A stretch of 31,482 bases of DNA, taken from positions 1 to 31,482 of the IMG/VR virus record IMGVR_UViG_3300018080_008394. One strand, written 5' to 3'. This document shows positions 16,479 to 24,045 of this stretch, piece by piece (positions within the stretch are counted from its first letter, which is position 1; every line of letters begins with the position of its first letter). The position numbers and the translations under genes are program-made. The stretch is from a virus. The notes under the pieces are model-generated. The model saw only the letters and a list, made by a program, of their open reading frames with translations, searched no databases and was not told the DNA's origin.

Positions 16479-17858
16479 CTATTGGGTCTCCACTTTCCTC
16501 TGCCGGCCGACCGGCTGGGGCACGGTGTAGAGAGACGGGAGGAACCCGTCGCCCTCGCTCTCGTTTGTCCCGGCCGGGACCTTGAGGATCTTGTGGGCCT
16601 TCGCGGAGGCCTGGGCGGTCTGTTCCGCACCGGATGTTTCCGATGCGGTCTCGTTGGCCGAGAGTTTATCGACGACCTTGAGGTGGCTGGCGATGAGATC
16701 CTCGCCGGCCTCTTCGGGCTTCTCCCCGAAGATCTCGCCGAAGGCTTCCTCACCGTAGGCCTCCTTCAGTTTCTCGAGGTCTGTCTTCTTCTTCTCGACC
16801 TTCTGCCTGTCCAACTCCGCCTGTGCCTCATCGCCTTTCTTCTTCGCCTCCTGGAGCTCGTTGACCTTTGTCTTCAGGTCAGCGACTTCTTTCTTGAGGC
16901 CGTCCCTCTCTGCGATGAGGTCCTTGACATTCGCGTTGGCCCCCGCAAGGGAACACAGCGACATGTCGCCGACGGAGATGTCCTGATCCCGCGTCTTCTT
17001 GACACGGGTGTCGTTTCCGCCTGCAGGCGGAGTTCCTTCGTCGTCCGTCATGTTATGTCCTCCATGACTCTGATACTGCGATGCGACCCCGATCCCGCAA
17101 ATGGGCCCGGGGCAGGCTGGCTCCTCTTCGATGAGGATCGCCAGGTGATAGGGATTGATGTCCCGCTCCTCGTGGTTGTAATTCATGCCCTTGTGAACTC
17201 CGACCGCGGGCACGAGATCGAAGAAATAACCGATGCTGACATCCTTGACCATTTCATGCTTGATGCCGTCAATGAGGTCCGTCCGGTCGACGCCTCTCCT
17301 GTCGACCTTGTAGATATTGAGATCTCCCACGATTCGGACCTCGTCCCCGAACGGGTCTTCCCTGGCGTTTGACGTCCAACCAACAACTGGGAAGGCACTG
17401 TCCCTGAGATCCAGAGCCGCCATCTGGCCAGTGGCGTTCAGAGGCGGATGACCGATGATCACCCTCATGCTGTTGCAGAACGGCACCATCTTACGAGTCT
17501 CATCGATGGTCCTGAGGCCCTCATTCATGACACCAGAGGCCGCGAAGGAGCACGGGAACGAGACATGATCCCCATGATCCTCCCACTTGGCCATATTGAC
17601 CTTGACGTTTGTGTTCTTCTTATCAACGAGGGTCTTGTGATCTCCTAGCCAGGCCTTGGCCTCCTTCAGGGTCCAGTCGTCCTTGTTGAACCTCAGAGCC
17701 TGGACCTCCCAGTCCTCGGATCCCTTGATGCGACCGTAAAGCATCCGGACACCCTTGGCGCCCGCGACATCTATGGAGCGGACCCTATCGAACCTGGCGG
17801 GATCCTTAACCCGATATGCTATCTCGTTTGGATATGTTTCTGTGTCCCAGCCCGGCAT
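16479..17858 (-). CDS. Prohead protease fused to coiled-coil scaffold
   Basis: Residues 1-250 look like the S78-related DUF2213/XkdF type of prohead protease: a WTLKEAKAWLGDH segment near 62-74, a candidate catalytic His137 (IIGHPPL), a candidate catalytic Ser208 (KDVSIGYFFD) and an NPYHLAILIE strand near 235-244. Residues about 308-370 form a long Lys/Glu coiled coil, the expected scaffold, and the rest is low-complexity Ala/Glu/Ser-rich with a PVGRQRKVETQ end. Fusing protease to scaffold ensures that the scaffold is cleaved during head maturation. The start overlaps the portal stop by one base (TGATG), with GGAGG upstream. Catalytic residues are assigned by motif, not alignment. Confidence 0.85.
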   Translation of the reverse strand: MPGWDTETYPNEIAYRVKDPARFDRVRSIDVAGAKGVRMLYGRIKGSEDWEVQALRFNKDDWTLKEAKAWLGDHKTLVDKKNTNVKVNMAKWEDHGDHVSFPCSFAASGVMNEGLRTIDETRKMVPFCNSMRVIIGHPPLNATGQMAALDLRDSAFPVVGWTSNAREDPFGDEVRIVGDLNIYKVDRRGVDRTDLIDGIKHEMVKDVSIGYFFDLVPAVGVHKGMNYNHEERDINPYHLAILIEEEPACPGPICGIGVASQYQSHGGHNMTDDEGTPPAGGNDTRVKKTRDQDISVGDMSLCSLAGANANVKDLIAERDGLKKEVADLKTKVNELQEAKKKGDEAQAELDRQKVEKKKTDLEKLKEAYGEEAFGEIFGEKPEEAGEDLIASHLKVVDKLSANETASETSGAEQTAQASAKAHKILKVPAGTNESEGDGFLPSLYTVPQPVGRQRKVETQ

Positions 17859-20026
17859 CAGACCGCCTCCGTAGCCTCTTGCTCGGCCTTGTTAAATTCT
17901 TTGACCGCTTCATCCCATGCGGACACCGGGATGGTCGTGCACCGACAGCCGAATTCGGAGAGGTATGGTATGGCCTCCTCCCGCGTCATGATCTGGCCCT
18001 CGAGGGCGGCGTGGTCGTCCCTGACATTCCCATCCAGCGACGTCGAGAATACTGCCTTGTCGCGTCCATGCTTCTCCATGGTGTCCCATCTCGCCTCTGA
18101 TGCGACCTGGTGCGTGAACTTCTGAACCGTGTTTGGGATGCCTTTGTTGTAATCCTTAAATGCTCCAGCGACACGGTCATTGAGTTGAGCATAGGACTCG
18201 CCGGCCTTCAGGCCCTCGGCGATCTGTATCATGGCCGCCTTGTGCATGTCGAGATAGGTATTCTTGGCAATGCGCGATCCCTCGGCCCTGATGACCTTAA
18301 TTGCAGGGGTGTCCTCAAGCCTGAAGGCGGAAGCCTGGAGACCGAGGCGCTCAAGGGTCTGCTCCGAGCCAGTGGCATACGATTCCTCGAGGAAGGAGAT
18401 GAGGTCGGCCTTGAATTTTCGGAGAGACTTCGGGAGCCACTCATCCATCTCCTCATACAGGTCCGCCTCCTCATTAATCGCGGGCTTCGACGGATCGACA
18501 CCGGCATCGCCGATGTCCCTGTCATAAGATGTCCTGAGCGCCTCCATGAATTCCTTTTGCATGATATTGGCCCAAGTCTGGAACTTGTCGGCGAACCTGT
18601 TCTCGATATCCGTGGTCTTGAGTTCCCATAACTTATGTATTTTGGCCTTCTCGGCCGGAGGAAGGTATGGGGCCAGGACGTTTGCTTTCGACCTTGCAGC
18701 GGCACCGGATGAATGCCCCTTGATAAGAGCATTGGCTGCCGGCAACTGGATCCTGTCGCTCGAGCCTTGGACCGAAAAGAACATCTCGCCCTCCTGGAAG
18801 ACGGGCTCGATATTGACTTGACGGAGCAGGACCAAGGCGCTGGCGGTGGCCTGCAGGGCTTGGGCGTTCTTGAGGGCGATGTCGGCCTTCTCCTGCTCGT
18901 CCATCTCCCAGAGGGAGTGCCACTCGAACCAGAACTCTCCCTTGGGCAGCACCCCATAGAATTGACAGGCCTTGACGAAGGCCTTCAGGACAGGCTCTAC
19001 ATAGTTGGCCTGTTCATCGGCCACGGCGCCATACCATTCCTGCATATTCACTTCGGAACCGGTGACGGCGCCGGCCTCCGTCCCGAGGAGGGCGACTTTC
19101 GAGCCCGTTGAGGCCGCGGCAATAGTGCTCAGCACATAATCCGCATACGGCTCCGGGTTCAGGGCGATGTTTGTCGCCAGGAGCTCGGGCTTGTAGGCCT
19201 GGGGAAAACAATAATATGATCTATTGCTGATGTCCTTCCACGATTCCTCGGCATCATCGACCTCTTCTTCGTCGGCATCGTCCGGGATCCCAAGGATGGG
19301 GAGCGGCCGGGCAAGTTGATACGGGACCTGGCCCATTGCGAAGTCCAGGTTCTTCTTAATACCGAATTTGTCGTAGAGCGGCTCAAACATCGATACGCCT
19401 TCCGGGTTATCGTCAATGAACATATTGGCCCAGTGAAGGAACCTCGAGGCGGGGAACTTGATGTCCTCGGTCGTGTCCTCCTTCGGAATGGCGAGTGTGT
19501 AATGTGTTATCTGTCCATAGGTCTCGCTCATGGGGTCCTTGTCCTGATGGATCTCCCGGACTGAGGAACGTGGTATGGCGTGGATATAAGCAATATCCTT
19601 GACCCCGATGGGGCCTTCGGTTGCATTCCCTGCCAGGTCCTCCCATCCGAGGGCGATTAGACAATACCCCTGGACCTTGGACAATAGATAGGCGCGTTTG
19701 AAGATTGACTGGACGTCGAGCCGGTCGAACAGTCCCTCGATCTTTTTCTCGAGGTCCTCGCCGTCGGCATGAATCTTCAGCCATTTATTGAAGACCGCCG
19801 CCGGCCACTTCATCGCGGTCCTGTAGGCAAGTTCGTCCCTCCGGATCATGAAATTAATCTCATCAATGGTGACTGTCGCCTGCCATGGCGAGCCAGTCCC
19901 GACGCGGATCGGCCGGTCCCGGGTGCTCGTATCATATCTCGGGAAGAATCTCTTAGACCTGTTAGATTTAGAATAATTCAGGCCCGTTGCTATATTGCGG
20001 CCACCCCGAGGGTCGTCATCTCCCAT
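17858..20026 (-). CDS. Portal protein fused to a MuF-like head morphogenesis domain
   Basis: The first ~460 residues resemble portal proteins of the DUF1073 kind: a conserved SKVALLGTEAGAVTGSE stretch, EQANYVEPVLKAFVKACQ helix and an EWHSLWEMDEQEKADIALKNAQALQA segment near the stem and wing. The C-terminal 250 residues end in a MuF/SPP1 gp7-like domain: SLDGNVRDDHAALEGQ (about 663-679, with D665, R669 and H672), followed by CRCTTIPVSAW (CRC at 694-696). Normally these are two genes; here one 722-residue chain links the DNA gate with the minor head protein. The ATG at 20026 has no Shine-Dalgarno and follows a TATA-like box by 31 bases, so the mRNA may be near-leaderless. Motif support is strong. 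Confidence 0.9.
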   Translation of the reverse strand: MGDDDPRGGRNIATGLNYSKSNRSKRFFPRYDTSTRDRPIRVGTGSPWQATVTIDEINFMIRRDELAYRTAMKWPAAVFNKWLKIHADGEDLEKKIEGLFDRLDVQSIFKRAYLLSKVQGYCLIALGWEDLAGNATEGPIGVKDIAYIHAIPRSSVREIHQDKDPMSETYGQITHYTLAIPKEDTTEDIKFPASRFLHWANMFIDDNPEGVSMFEPLYDKFGIKKNLDFAMGQVPYQLARPLPILGIPDDADEEEVDDAEESWKDISNRSYYCFPQAYKPELLATNIALNPEPYADYVLSTIAAASTGSKVALLGTEAGAVTGSEVNMQEWYGAVADEQANYVEPVLKAFVKACQFYGVLPKGEFWFEWHSLWEMDEQEKADIALKNAQALQATASALVLLRQVNIEPVFQEGEMFFSVQGSSDRIQLPAANALIKGHSSGAAARSKANVLAPYLPPAEKAKIHKLWELKTTDIENRFADKFQTWANIMQKEFMEALRTSYDRDIGDAGVDPSKPAINEEADLYEEMDEWLPKSLRKFKADLISFLEESYATGSEQTLERLGLQASAFRLEDTPAIKVIRAEGSRIAKNTYLDMHKAAMIQIAEGLKAGESYAQLNDRVAGAFKDYNKGIPNTVQKFTHQVASEARWDTMEKHGRDKAVFSTSLDGNVRDDHAALEGQIMTREEAIPYLSEFGCRCTTIPVSAWDEAVKEFNKAEQEATEAV

Positions 20027-20053
20027 TGGGTATATAGTAGGTATTGGAGAAAA

Positions 20054-20069
20054 TACTTAAACTTTAAGT
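20054..20069 (-). promoter_or_regulatory. TATA-like promoter overlapped by a 15-base palindrome
   Basis: On the minus strand AAAG-TTTAAGTA (20064-20054) fits an archaeal BRE-TATA arrangement; transcription would start near 20031, about five bases before the portal ATG. The same bases form a perfect palindrome, ACTTAAA-C-TTTAAGT (20055-20069), so a dimeric regulator could block the box. It sits in the 64-base gap after the large terminase. Confidence 0.5.
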
Positions 20070-20090
20070 GACAAAAGATGACAAATGGTA

Positions 20091-21572
20091 TTATCCAGCC
20101 CGGAAATATCTGTTTCTCCGCGTTGATGTGTTCGTGTTCGCGTTCCACACGGCACCCGCGATTGCATCGGCAACGTCTTTGGATCCGGTGCTGGGGTGAT
20201 CGACTTTCTGACCTTTGACGAGCTCGAGCTCACGCAATTCCTGGATGGCATTCTCCGGCATCCTCGGATCTCTGGTCTCGAACTTGTGCATTGGGATGGA
20301 GATGGTCTTGCCGTAGATCCTCTCCTTCAGGTGGTCGTGCTGTTCTTTCTTGATGATCAAGATGTCGACAGGGATTCTCATGTCCTTCAGGTCCTGGATG
20401 ATGATTGGATAATTCCACATGTCGAAGGTGACGGCCGAGAGCTTTAAAATCCTGTGAACGTTCAATATAACCTGCCTGACATGCCTGGCGTTTATTTCGC
20501 GCCCCTGAGGAGGCAGAAAACGATGCACGAGATCTACAATGGCCTTGCCATTAGGATCCAAGTGTGCGACCGCGAGCCCGAAAGCATCATTCCTGATGGC
20601 TGGGTCACCATGTAGATAATATTTTACACCCTCCTGCCGTTTGAGGCCTTCGATCGTACTATCCTCCGTGATAATATATGGATTGCGCCTGTCGGGGTCC
20701 ATTTGGATACGTTCCGGTTCCATGTAATAGGGTTCTATTGCATATGATGGGATGGCACCAAAATCTCTCTTTGCCTTTTCAGGATCTCTACGGAAGTCCT
20801 CATCGAACTTTTCGCGTGGCAGATTGGGGTTAATCTCCCAGGTGGCGAGGTGATATGCCAGCATGGAAGGTGTGGTCTTTGCCTCCTCGATCAGTCTCAT
20901 GATCTTGTCGCCATTGAAGAGAGGGGATGACAGTGTCATGAGCTTGCCATTGAGTGTTTTCGTGCCCCTGTTCAACGTGTCATAGACCATATCACCACCC
21001 CTGTGACCTTCGGTATCGACGAAACGGGCGACCTCGTCCATTATGGCGAATAGGAACGTGCCCCCCGCCTGGCCGGCCGAGGAGCTCGGGATGGCCATGA
21101 CTTCGAGGCCCCGACCCGGGAAACGAACGCTCTCGCCCAGATATTCCGGGTCAAGTGTCTGGAACCACCAGGATCGTTTGAGAATGTTCTTGAAAAACAT
21201 GAACGTATATTTTTTAACTTGCCGCAATGACGGTGCCGTGAAGACGCCGTAGACATCGGTCCCGGGGATGATGTTGTATGCAGCCCACGGGTCCGGGAGC
21301 AGGAGCCACCTGGCCGTTTCTATCGCACCGATGAGGGCCGACATGAACGACTTTGAGGATCTCATGCCCATGCATTGCACGAGCTCGCGATAGGAGCCCT
21401 CGTAGAAGGTGCCGATGATCTCCCGCTGCTTGGGCCAGAGATCGACACCGAAGAGATTATGGACAATGGCGAGGGCGTCCTCTCTTATAGTCTTTACCTG
21501 CTTGGCTTGCTCCTTCAGGACCAGGGAGTGACAGAAGTTGAGTGGCTCTCTGGTCAATCTCTCTGGCTGCAT
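20091..21572 (-). CDS. terL: Terminase large subunit (packaging ATPase-nuclease)
   Basis: The protein pumps viral DNA into proheads and cuts it. The ATPase part has an adapted Walker A, GMRSSKS (residues 69-75), and Walker B with catalytic Glu, FAIMDE (175-180), followed by a coupling SSP motif (215-217). The nuclease part has the RNase-H-like acidic set: D323 in HGDPAIRNDAFG, D384 in VTFDMWNYP, and D466 in SKDVADAIAG. Length (493) is normal. The start at 21572 follows GGAGGATCA nine bases upstream, which makes the 116-base overlap with the small terminase real rather than an annotation artefact. The portal follows after a promoter-like gap. Confidence 0.97.
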   Translation of the reverse strand: MQPERLTREPLNFCHSLVLKEQAKQVKTIREDALAIVHNLFGVDLWPKQREIIGTFYEGSYRELVQCMGMRSSKSFMSALIGAIETARWLLLPDPWAAYNIIPGTDVYGVFTAPSLRQVKKYTFMFFKNILKRSWWFQTLDPEYLGESVRFPGRGLEVMAIPSSSAGQAGGTFLFAIMDEVARFVDTEGHRGGDMVYDTLNRGTKTLNGKLMTLSSPLFNGDKIMRLIEEAKTTPSMLAYHLATWEINPNLPREKFDEDFRRDPEKAKRDFGAIPSYAIEPYYMEPERIQMDPDRRNPYIITEDSTIEGLKRQEGVKYYLHGDPAIRNDAFGLAVAHLDPNGKAIVDLVHRFLPPQGREINARHVRQVILNVHRILKLSAVTFDMWNYPIIIQDLKDMRIPVDILIIKKEQHDHLKERIYGKTISIPMHKFETRDPRMPENAIQELRELELVKGQKVDHPSTGSKDVADAIAGAVWNANTNTSTRRNRYFRAG

Positions 21573-22119
21573 TGCGCTGATCCTCCTCTCTCGGAATGAA
21601 CTTCATTATCGTGGGATATGTGACCGATTCAATTACCTGGAGAACGAGTTCTTTCTTCTCCTCATATGTGATATGAACATCGATGCCTGGCCGGATCATG
21701 GGATAGATACCGAGCGTCTGGCCGATATGGATCGCCTGAGCCCTATTCCGGGCCCTGGTTCGAATGGCATGGATGACGGCATTGTAGAGGGCGCTTCTCT
21801 GATCGTTGTTTAGCGTCTCGATATCCTGCATGGCCTTGGTGATGATATCCTTCAGTGTGCCTTGATCTTCATCCAGGTCCTCGAGGAAGTCCAAGAAGAC
21901 CTGTTCCTTCGATATCTCCTGTAATTTCTGCAGGGTCTCGTCTCTGATGACCTTGAGATCCCTGATGATGGTCCTCCGGGATACGCCGAGCTGCTGCGAT
22001 AATTTATTGAGCCCCGATGAATCGAATATCAGTTGTTTGATCTTGTTACGTCTTTGGATTACAGAGAGATGGGTCTTCGTCCCAGGGTCGCCCTTCCTCC
22101 GCTTAGTTTTACTTTTCAT
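21457..22119 (-). CDS. terS: Terminase small subunit
   Basis: This 220-residue protein directly precedes the large terminase and overlaps it by 116 bases. Residues about 36-58 (LNKLSQQLGVSRRTIIRDLKVIRD) form a clear helix-turn-helix for recognising the packaging site; a helical middle (LQEISKEQVFLDFLEDLDEDQGTL) suits oligomerisation. The C-terminal 38 residues, basic and Gly/Arg-rich, are the ones encoded in the overlap and likely contact the large subunit. The ATG at 22119 has GGTGGAGAG upstream. A TATA-like box at 22233-22244 and two leader hairpins precede it, so it starts a transcription unit. Confidence 0.85.
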   Translation of the reverse strand: MKSKTKRRKGDPGTKTHLSVIQRRNKIKQLIFDSSGLNKLSQQLGVSRRTIIRDLKVIRDETLQKLQEISKEQVFLDFLEDLDEDQGTLKDIITKAMQDIETLNNDQRSALYNAVIHAIRTRARNRAQAIHIGQTLGIYPMIRPGIDVHITYEEKKELVLQVIESVTYPTIMKFIPREEDQRNAAREIDQRATQLLSLPGPEGASQAGKDYKRGRPRHCP

Positions 22120-22140
22120 CTATCTCTCCACCGTTTGGAT

Positions 22141-22170
22141 GGGGCCCCAGGAGGTGATGGTCGGGGCCCC
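22141..22170 (-). promoter_or_regulatory. GC-rich hairpin presenting an anti-Shine-Dalgarno loop in the terS leader
   Basis: Two copies of GGGGCCCC (22141-22148 and 22163-22170) can pair as an eight-pair GC stem. The 14-base loop on the minus strand reads GACCATCACCTCCT, containing ATCACCTCCT, the 3' end of 16S rRNA that reads Shine-Dalgarno sites. It lies 22 bases upstream of the small terminase start. It could be an RNA control element or, as DNA, part of a packaging-recognition site. Confidence 0.5.
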
Positions 22171-22188
22171 TACGGTTGATTATGGCGG

Positions 22189-22206
22189 CACCAAGGTCCA
22201 TTGGTG
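22189..22206 (-). promoter_or_regulatory. Second hairpin near the terS transcript start
   Basis: CACCAA and TTGGTG form a perfect six-pair stem with a six-base loop just downstream of the predicted transcription start (about 22213). With short flanking GGC/GCC pairs it could extend further. It may stabilise the leader or be a protein-binding site; no T-tract follows. Confidence 0.35.
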
Positions 22207-22232
22207 TGGCCAACATGACATTACATAAAGAG

Positions 22233-22244
22233 AATATATAAAAA
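22233..22244 (-). promoter_or_regulatory. TATA-box promoter for the packaging operon
   Basis: The minus strand reads TTTTTATATATT, the best TATA box in the window. It predicts a start near 22213 and a leader of about 93 bases holding two hairpins before the small terminase. It lies in the gap after the AT-rich island. Confidence 0.6.
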
Positions 22245-22289
22245 CTGACGTTGATGGTTCGTTAAAAATGTAAATAATGATGATGGGAA

Positions 22290-22934
22290 TTACTCATCAT
22301 CTGGCATCGAATATTGCGTTTTCCATTCCGGATATTCTTCATGAACCTTGGACATAATACTCCTTGGTTTTAAAAGGAATAATTCCTTTTTCCAATGCAC
22401 GGTTATCTCTCGAATGAAATCGGGGGTATAACTCCAAATGAATTCACTAATATCATGGCCTGCCTTTGTTAAATTGATTTCAATTGGACGTTTCTCATTT
22501 CCTTTAGGCCAAGAGATTTTTATATAATTCAATCGTTCCAAACGTCGAAGATCTTCCTTCAAGTGGATGGGGCGTGGCCCCCGTTCAATAGCTTCGAATT
22601 TATCATGAGGGAGCGCTTCATCCATTTCAATTTCCTTCAATTTTATCCATTGATAAAAAAGCATTTTATTGAGGCGATATAAAAGATGGACATATCCCTT
22701 TTGGAAATGAGCTGGTTGAGCGTAGAGCATTATCAAAGTAGCAATATCTCGATCTTGTAATCCAAATCGTTCAATCCGAGAAGACTGCTCAGCCCTAACA
22801 ACATCTAATGGCATTACGGCTATTACATCCGAATCTGGGCATATGTAGGCACGAACGCCTGTCAATTCGATTGGTTGATTTTTTATGTCTATGGTTTTTA
22901 CATTTACAGATGTTTCCTTCCATCCTGAGATCAC
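22290..22934 (-). CDS. Winged-helix protein resembling Panacea/SocA-like antitoxins
   Basis: Residues about 85-165 follow the Panacea-like plan: a YRLNKMLFYQW helix, an F-x-A-x-x-x-GPRP turn, a long LKEDLRRLERLNYI helix, then a wing and INLTKAGHDI. The end (IMSKVHEEYPEWKTQ) recalls the VYxxYPE ending common in archaeal relatives. The first 60 residues are beta-rich and unassigned. Such domains neutralise diverse toxins or regulate genes. The start is a GTG at 22934 with a perfect GGAGGTGA seven bases upstream, five bases after the previous stop. It is clearly richer in A and T than the virion genes, suggesting recent acquisition. The family call is by pattern and could be a general winged-helix regulator instead. 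Confidence 0.65.
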   Translation of the reverse strand: MISGWKETSVNVKTIDIKNQPIELTGVRAYICPDSDVIAVMPLDVVRAEQSSRIERFGLQDRDIATLIMLYAQPAHFQKGYVHLLYRLNKMLFYQWIKLKEIEMDEALPHDKFEAIERGPRPIHLKEDLRRLERLNYIKISWPKGNEKRPIEINLTKAGHDISEFIWSYTPDFIREITVHWKKELFLLKPRSIMSKVHEEYPEWKTQYSMPDDE

Positions 22935-22938
22935 GTCA

Positions 22939-23262
22939 TCACCTCCCTTTCTTTTTCTGTGTCTGTCTTGGAGCCTTTGTTATCCGTATGTATGTATCCA
23001 TTTCCTTACATGCAACAGCCCATCGTGTTTTATCATCAGGCAGGAATACGATGGCTTCCCATTTCTTTCTTGCTCGTCTTCCTTCTCTTTCATGTACTTG
23101 GATTTCAATCTCTCTACGGATTTTGTCAAGAATGGTGGCGTGAATTCCATTTTGAGCGCTTTTGTATATTATATCCTGTGTTACTATGACGGGCTTGGAA
23201 TTCATGAAAGGTCCATCTACGCTATTCAATTTATACCTTTCTATAGTAACCCGCCCCGCCAC
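22939..23262 (-). CDS. AT-rich small basic protein, possible partner of the winged-helix gene (107 aa)
   Basis: This frame ends in the GGGAGGTGA that serves the next gene. It starts with GTG at 23262, with no clear Shine-Dalgarno, but a TATATG box lies 33 bases before it, so a leaderless message is possible. The protein has a short beta start (RVTIERYKLN), a middle with VIVTQDIIYKSAQNG, a charged helix (ILDKIRREIEIQVHEREGRRARKKW), two strands (EAIVFLPDD, RWAVACKEMD) and a Lys/Arg-rich end. No family is recognised. Tight pairing with a Panacea-like gene makes toxin-antitoxin partnership a testable guess. Confidence 0.65.
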   Translation of the reverse strand: MAGRVTIERYKLNSVDGPFMNSKPVIVTQDIIYKSAQNGIHATILDKIRREIEIQVHEREGRRARKKWEAIVFLPDDKTRWAVACKEMDTYIRITKAPRQTQKKKGR

Positions 23263-23291
23263 CCAATTCTTTTATGACCTGAAATTTAACA

Positions 23292-23297
23292 CATATA
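23292..23297 (-). promoter_or_regulatory. TATA-like box before the AT-rich pair
   Basis: TATATG on the minus strand centres 33 bases before the GTG at 23262, in a 66-base AT-rich gap. It would give a leader of about seven bases, consistent with the missing Shine-Dalgarno. Support is weak because the whole gap is AT-rich. Confidence 0.3.
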
Positions 23298-23328
23298 CGA
23301 GCCTCGTTCAAAGCTGTTAAGGCATTTT

Positions 23329-23670
23329 TTAGTATTTAATATTTTTGGATTTCTTTGAAATAGACAAATCTCCCCTCTGAAACTCGGCTCTCGTCTCCAT
23401 CCTCTTTAATTTCCTATCCTTTTTCTCGAGGACCATTTCTGTCCCCAAGAGGACCTCGAGCTGGTCGCATATGAGCTCCATCTCAGCAGTACGGCCGGCC
23501 AGGGATTCCAGGTCCGAGGATATATCCACCTTGGTCCGACGGGATTTGAGAACACGGATGACGGCCGACATCATGAAGCTGGCACGTTCGACCGTCTCCT
23601 CCAGGAGGGTATCCATGCCCTTGTCCTTGACCAATTGTTCCATGATCTGGCGCTTGTCAAAGCTATCCAT
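23329..23670 (-). CDS. MazG-like protein with altered catalytic residues
   Basis: The start chosen is the ATG at 23670, since the frame extended to 23862 only mirrors the HTH gene in another frame. The 113-residue product follows the viral MazG-like layout: EETVE (24-28, the first metal-binding EExxE), a long helix, then a helix ending in ICDQLEVLLG and a KDRKLKRMETR tail. In active MazG-type nucleotide pyrophosphohydrolases the second helix carries L-x-EE-x-x-D. Here it reads LAGRTAE (57-63), with both Glu lost and Asp changed to Glu, so catalysis is doubtful. It overlaps the HTH gene by eight bases. Confidence 0.6.
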   Translation of the reverse strand: MDSFDKRQIMEQLVKDKGMDTLLEETVERASFMMSAVIRVLKSRRTKVDISSDLESLAGRTAEMELICDQLEVLLGTEMVLEKKDRKLKRMETRAEFQRGDLSISKKSKNIKY

Positions 23671-23893
23671 TGGCACCCACCCTGGCCCTATATCGCCGTG
23701 CTGCTGGCCCCGCCAATTTCCGAGATCTATCCCTCCAGGTTTCATCCGAGGGGGTAATGATGCCCAGGAGCTCGGCCGCGCAGAAGACCTCACACACATA
23801 GCTCTTGGAGAGGCCGGTCTTCTGCCGGAACTCTGGTTGGCTGATGGAGCGATGCCGGACAATCTCGATCAATTGCTGAAGAGCAGCGTTCAT
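23663..23893 (-). CDS. Small winged-helix/HTH protein (76 aa)
   Basis: Residues about 15-45 (ISQPEFRQKTGLSKSYVCEVFCAAELLGII) form a helix-turn-helix with the recognition helix in SKSYVCEVFCAAELLG. The start at 23893 follows GGAGG seven bases upstream. The C-terminus is Arg/Ala-rich. It likely binds DNA as a small regulator. It overlaps the 51-residue gene before it and the MazG-like gene after it, so all three are coupled. Confidence 0.7.
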   Translation of the reverse strand: MNAALQQLIEIVRHRSISQPEFRQKTGLSKSYVCEVFCAAELLGIITPSDETWRDRSRKLAGPAARRYRARVGANG

Positions 23894-24045
23894 ATTTCAA
23901 CCTCCAGCTTTGTTTGTCCATTCTTGCAGGCCTCGATCTTGAGCCCCGCGAAGACCGTCATATCCTTATTGGTCCTATAAAAAAGCCCTGGCTTGTTCAG
24001 GGATGGGGCGATCTGGTGTTCATGGAGGATGTCAGTTATGTTCAA
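23890..24045 (-). CDS. TTG-started small protein (51 aa)
   Basis: This gene has no ATG/GTG start. A TTG at 24045 overlaps the stop of the ASCH gene (TTGA), with a perfect AAGGAGG seven bases upstream, and the frame stays open for 51 codons to a TGA that overlaps the HTH gene's ATG. The protein reads MNITDILHEHQIAPSLN, then FYRTNKDMTVFAGLKIEA, and ends KLEVEI; it looks like a small alpha/beta domain. Overlap at both ends and a strong ribosome-binding site make it convincing despite the rare start. Function unknown. Confidence 0.7.
   Translation of the reverse strand: MNITDILHEHQIAPSLNKPGLFYRTNKDMTVFAGLKIEACKNGQTKLEVEI

Noticed and set aside
16482-17372. 296-codon plus-strand frame
   Set aside because: It is antisense to the protease-scaffold coiled coil; Leu-rich runs arise from complementing Lys/Glu codons.
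22156-22228. Plus-strand 23-codon gene after a perfect Shine-Dalgarno
   Set aside because: The AGGAGGTG abuts the ATG with no spacing, the product has no features, and the site is better explained by the hairpin in the minus-strand leader.
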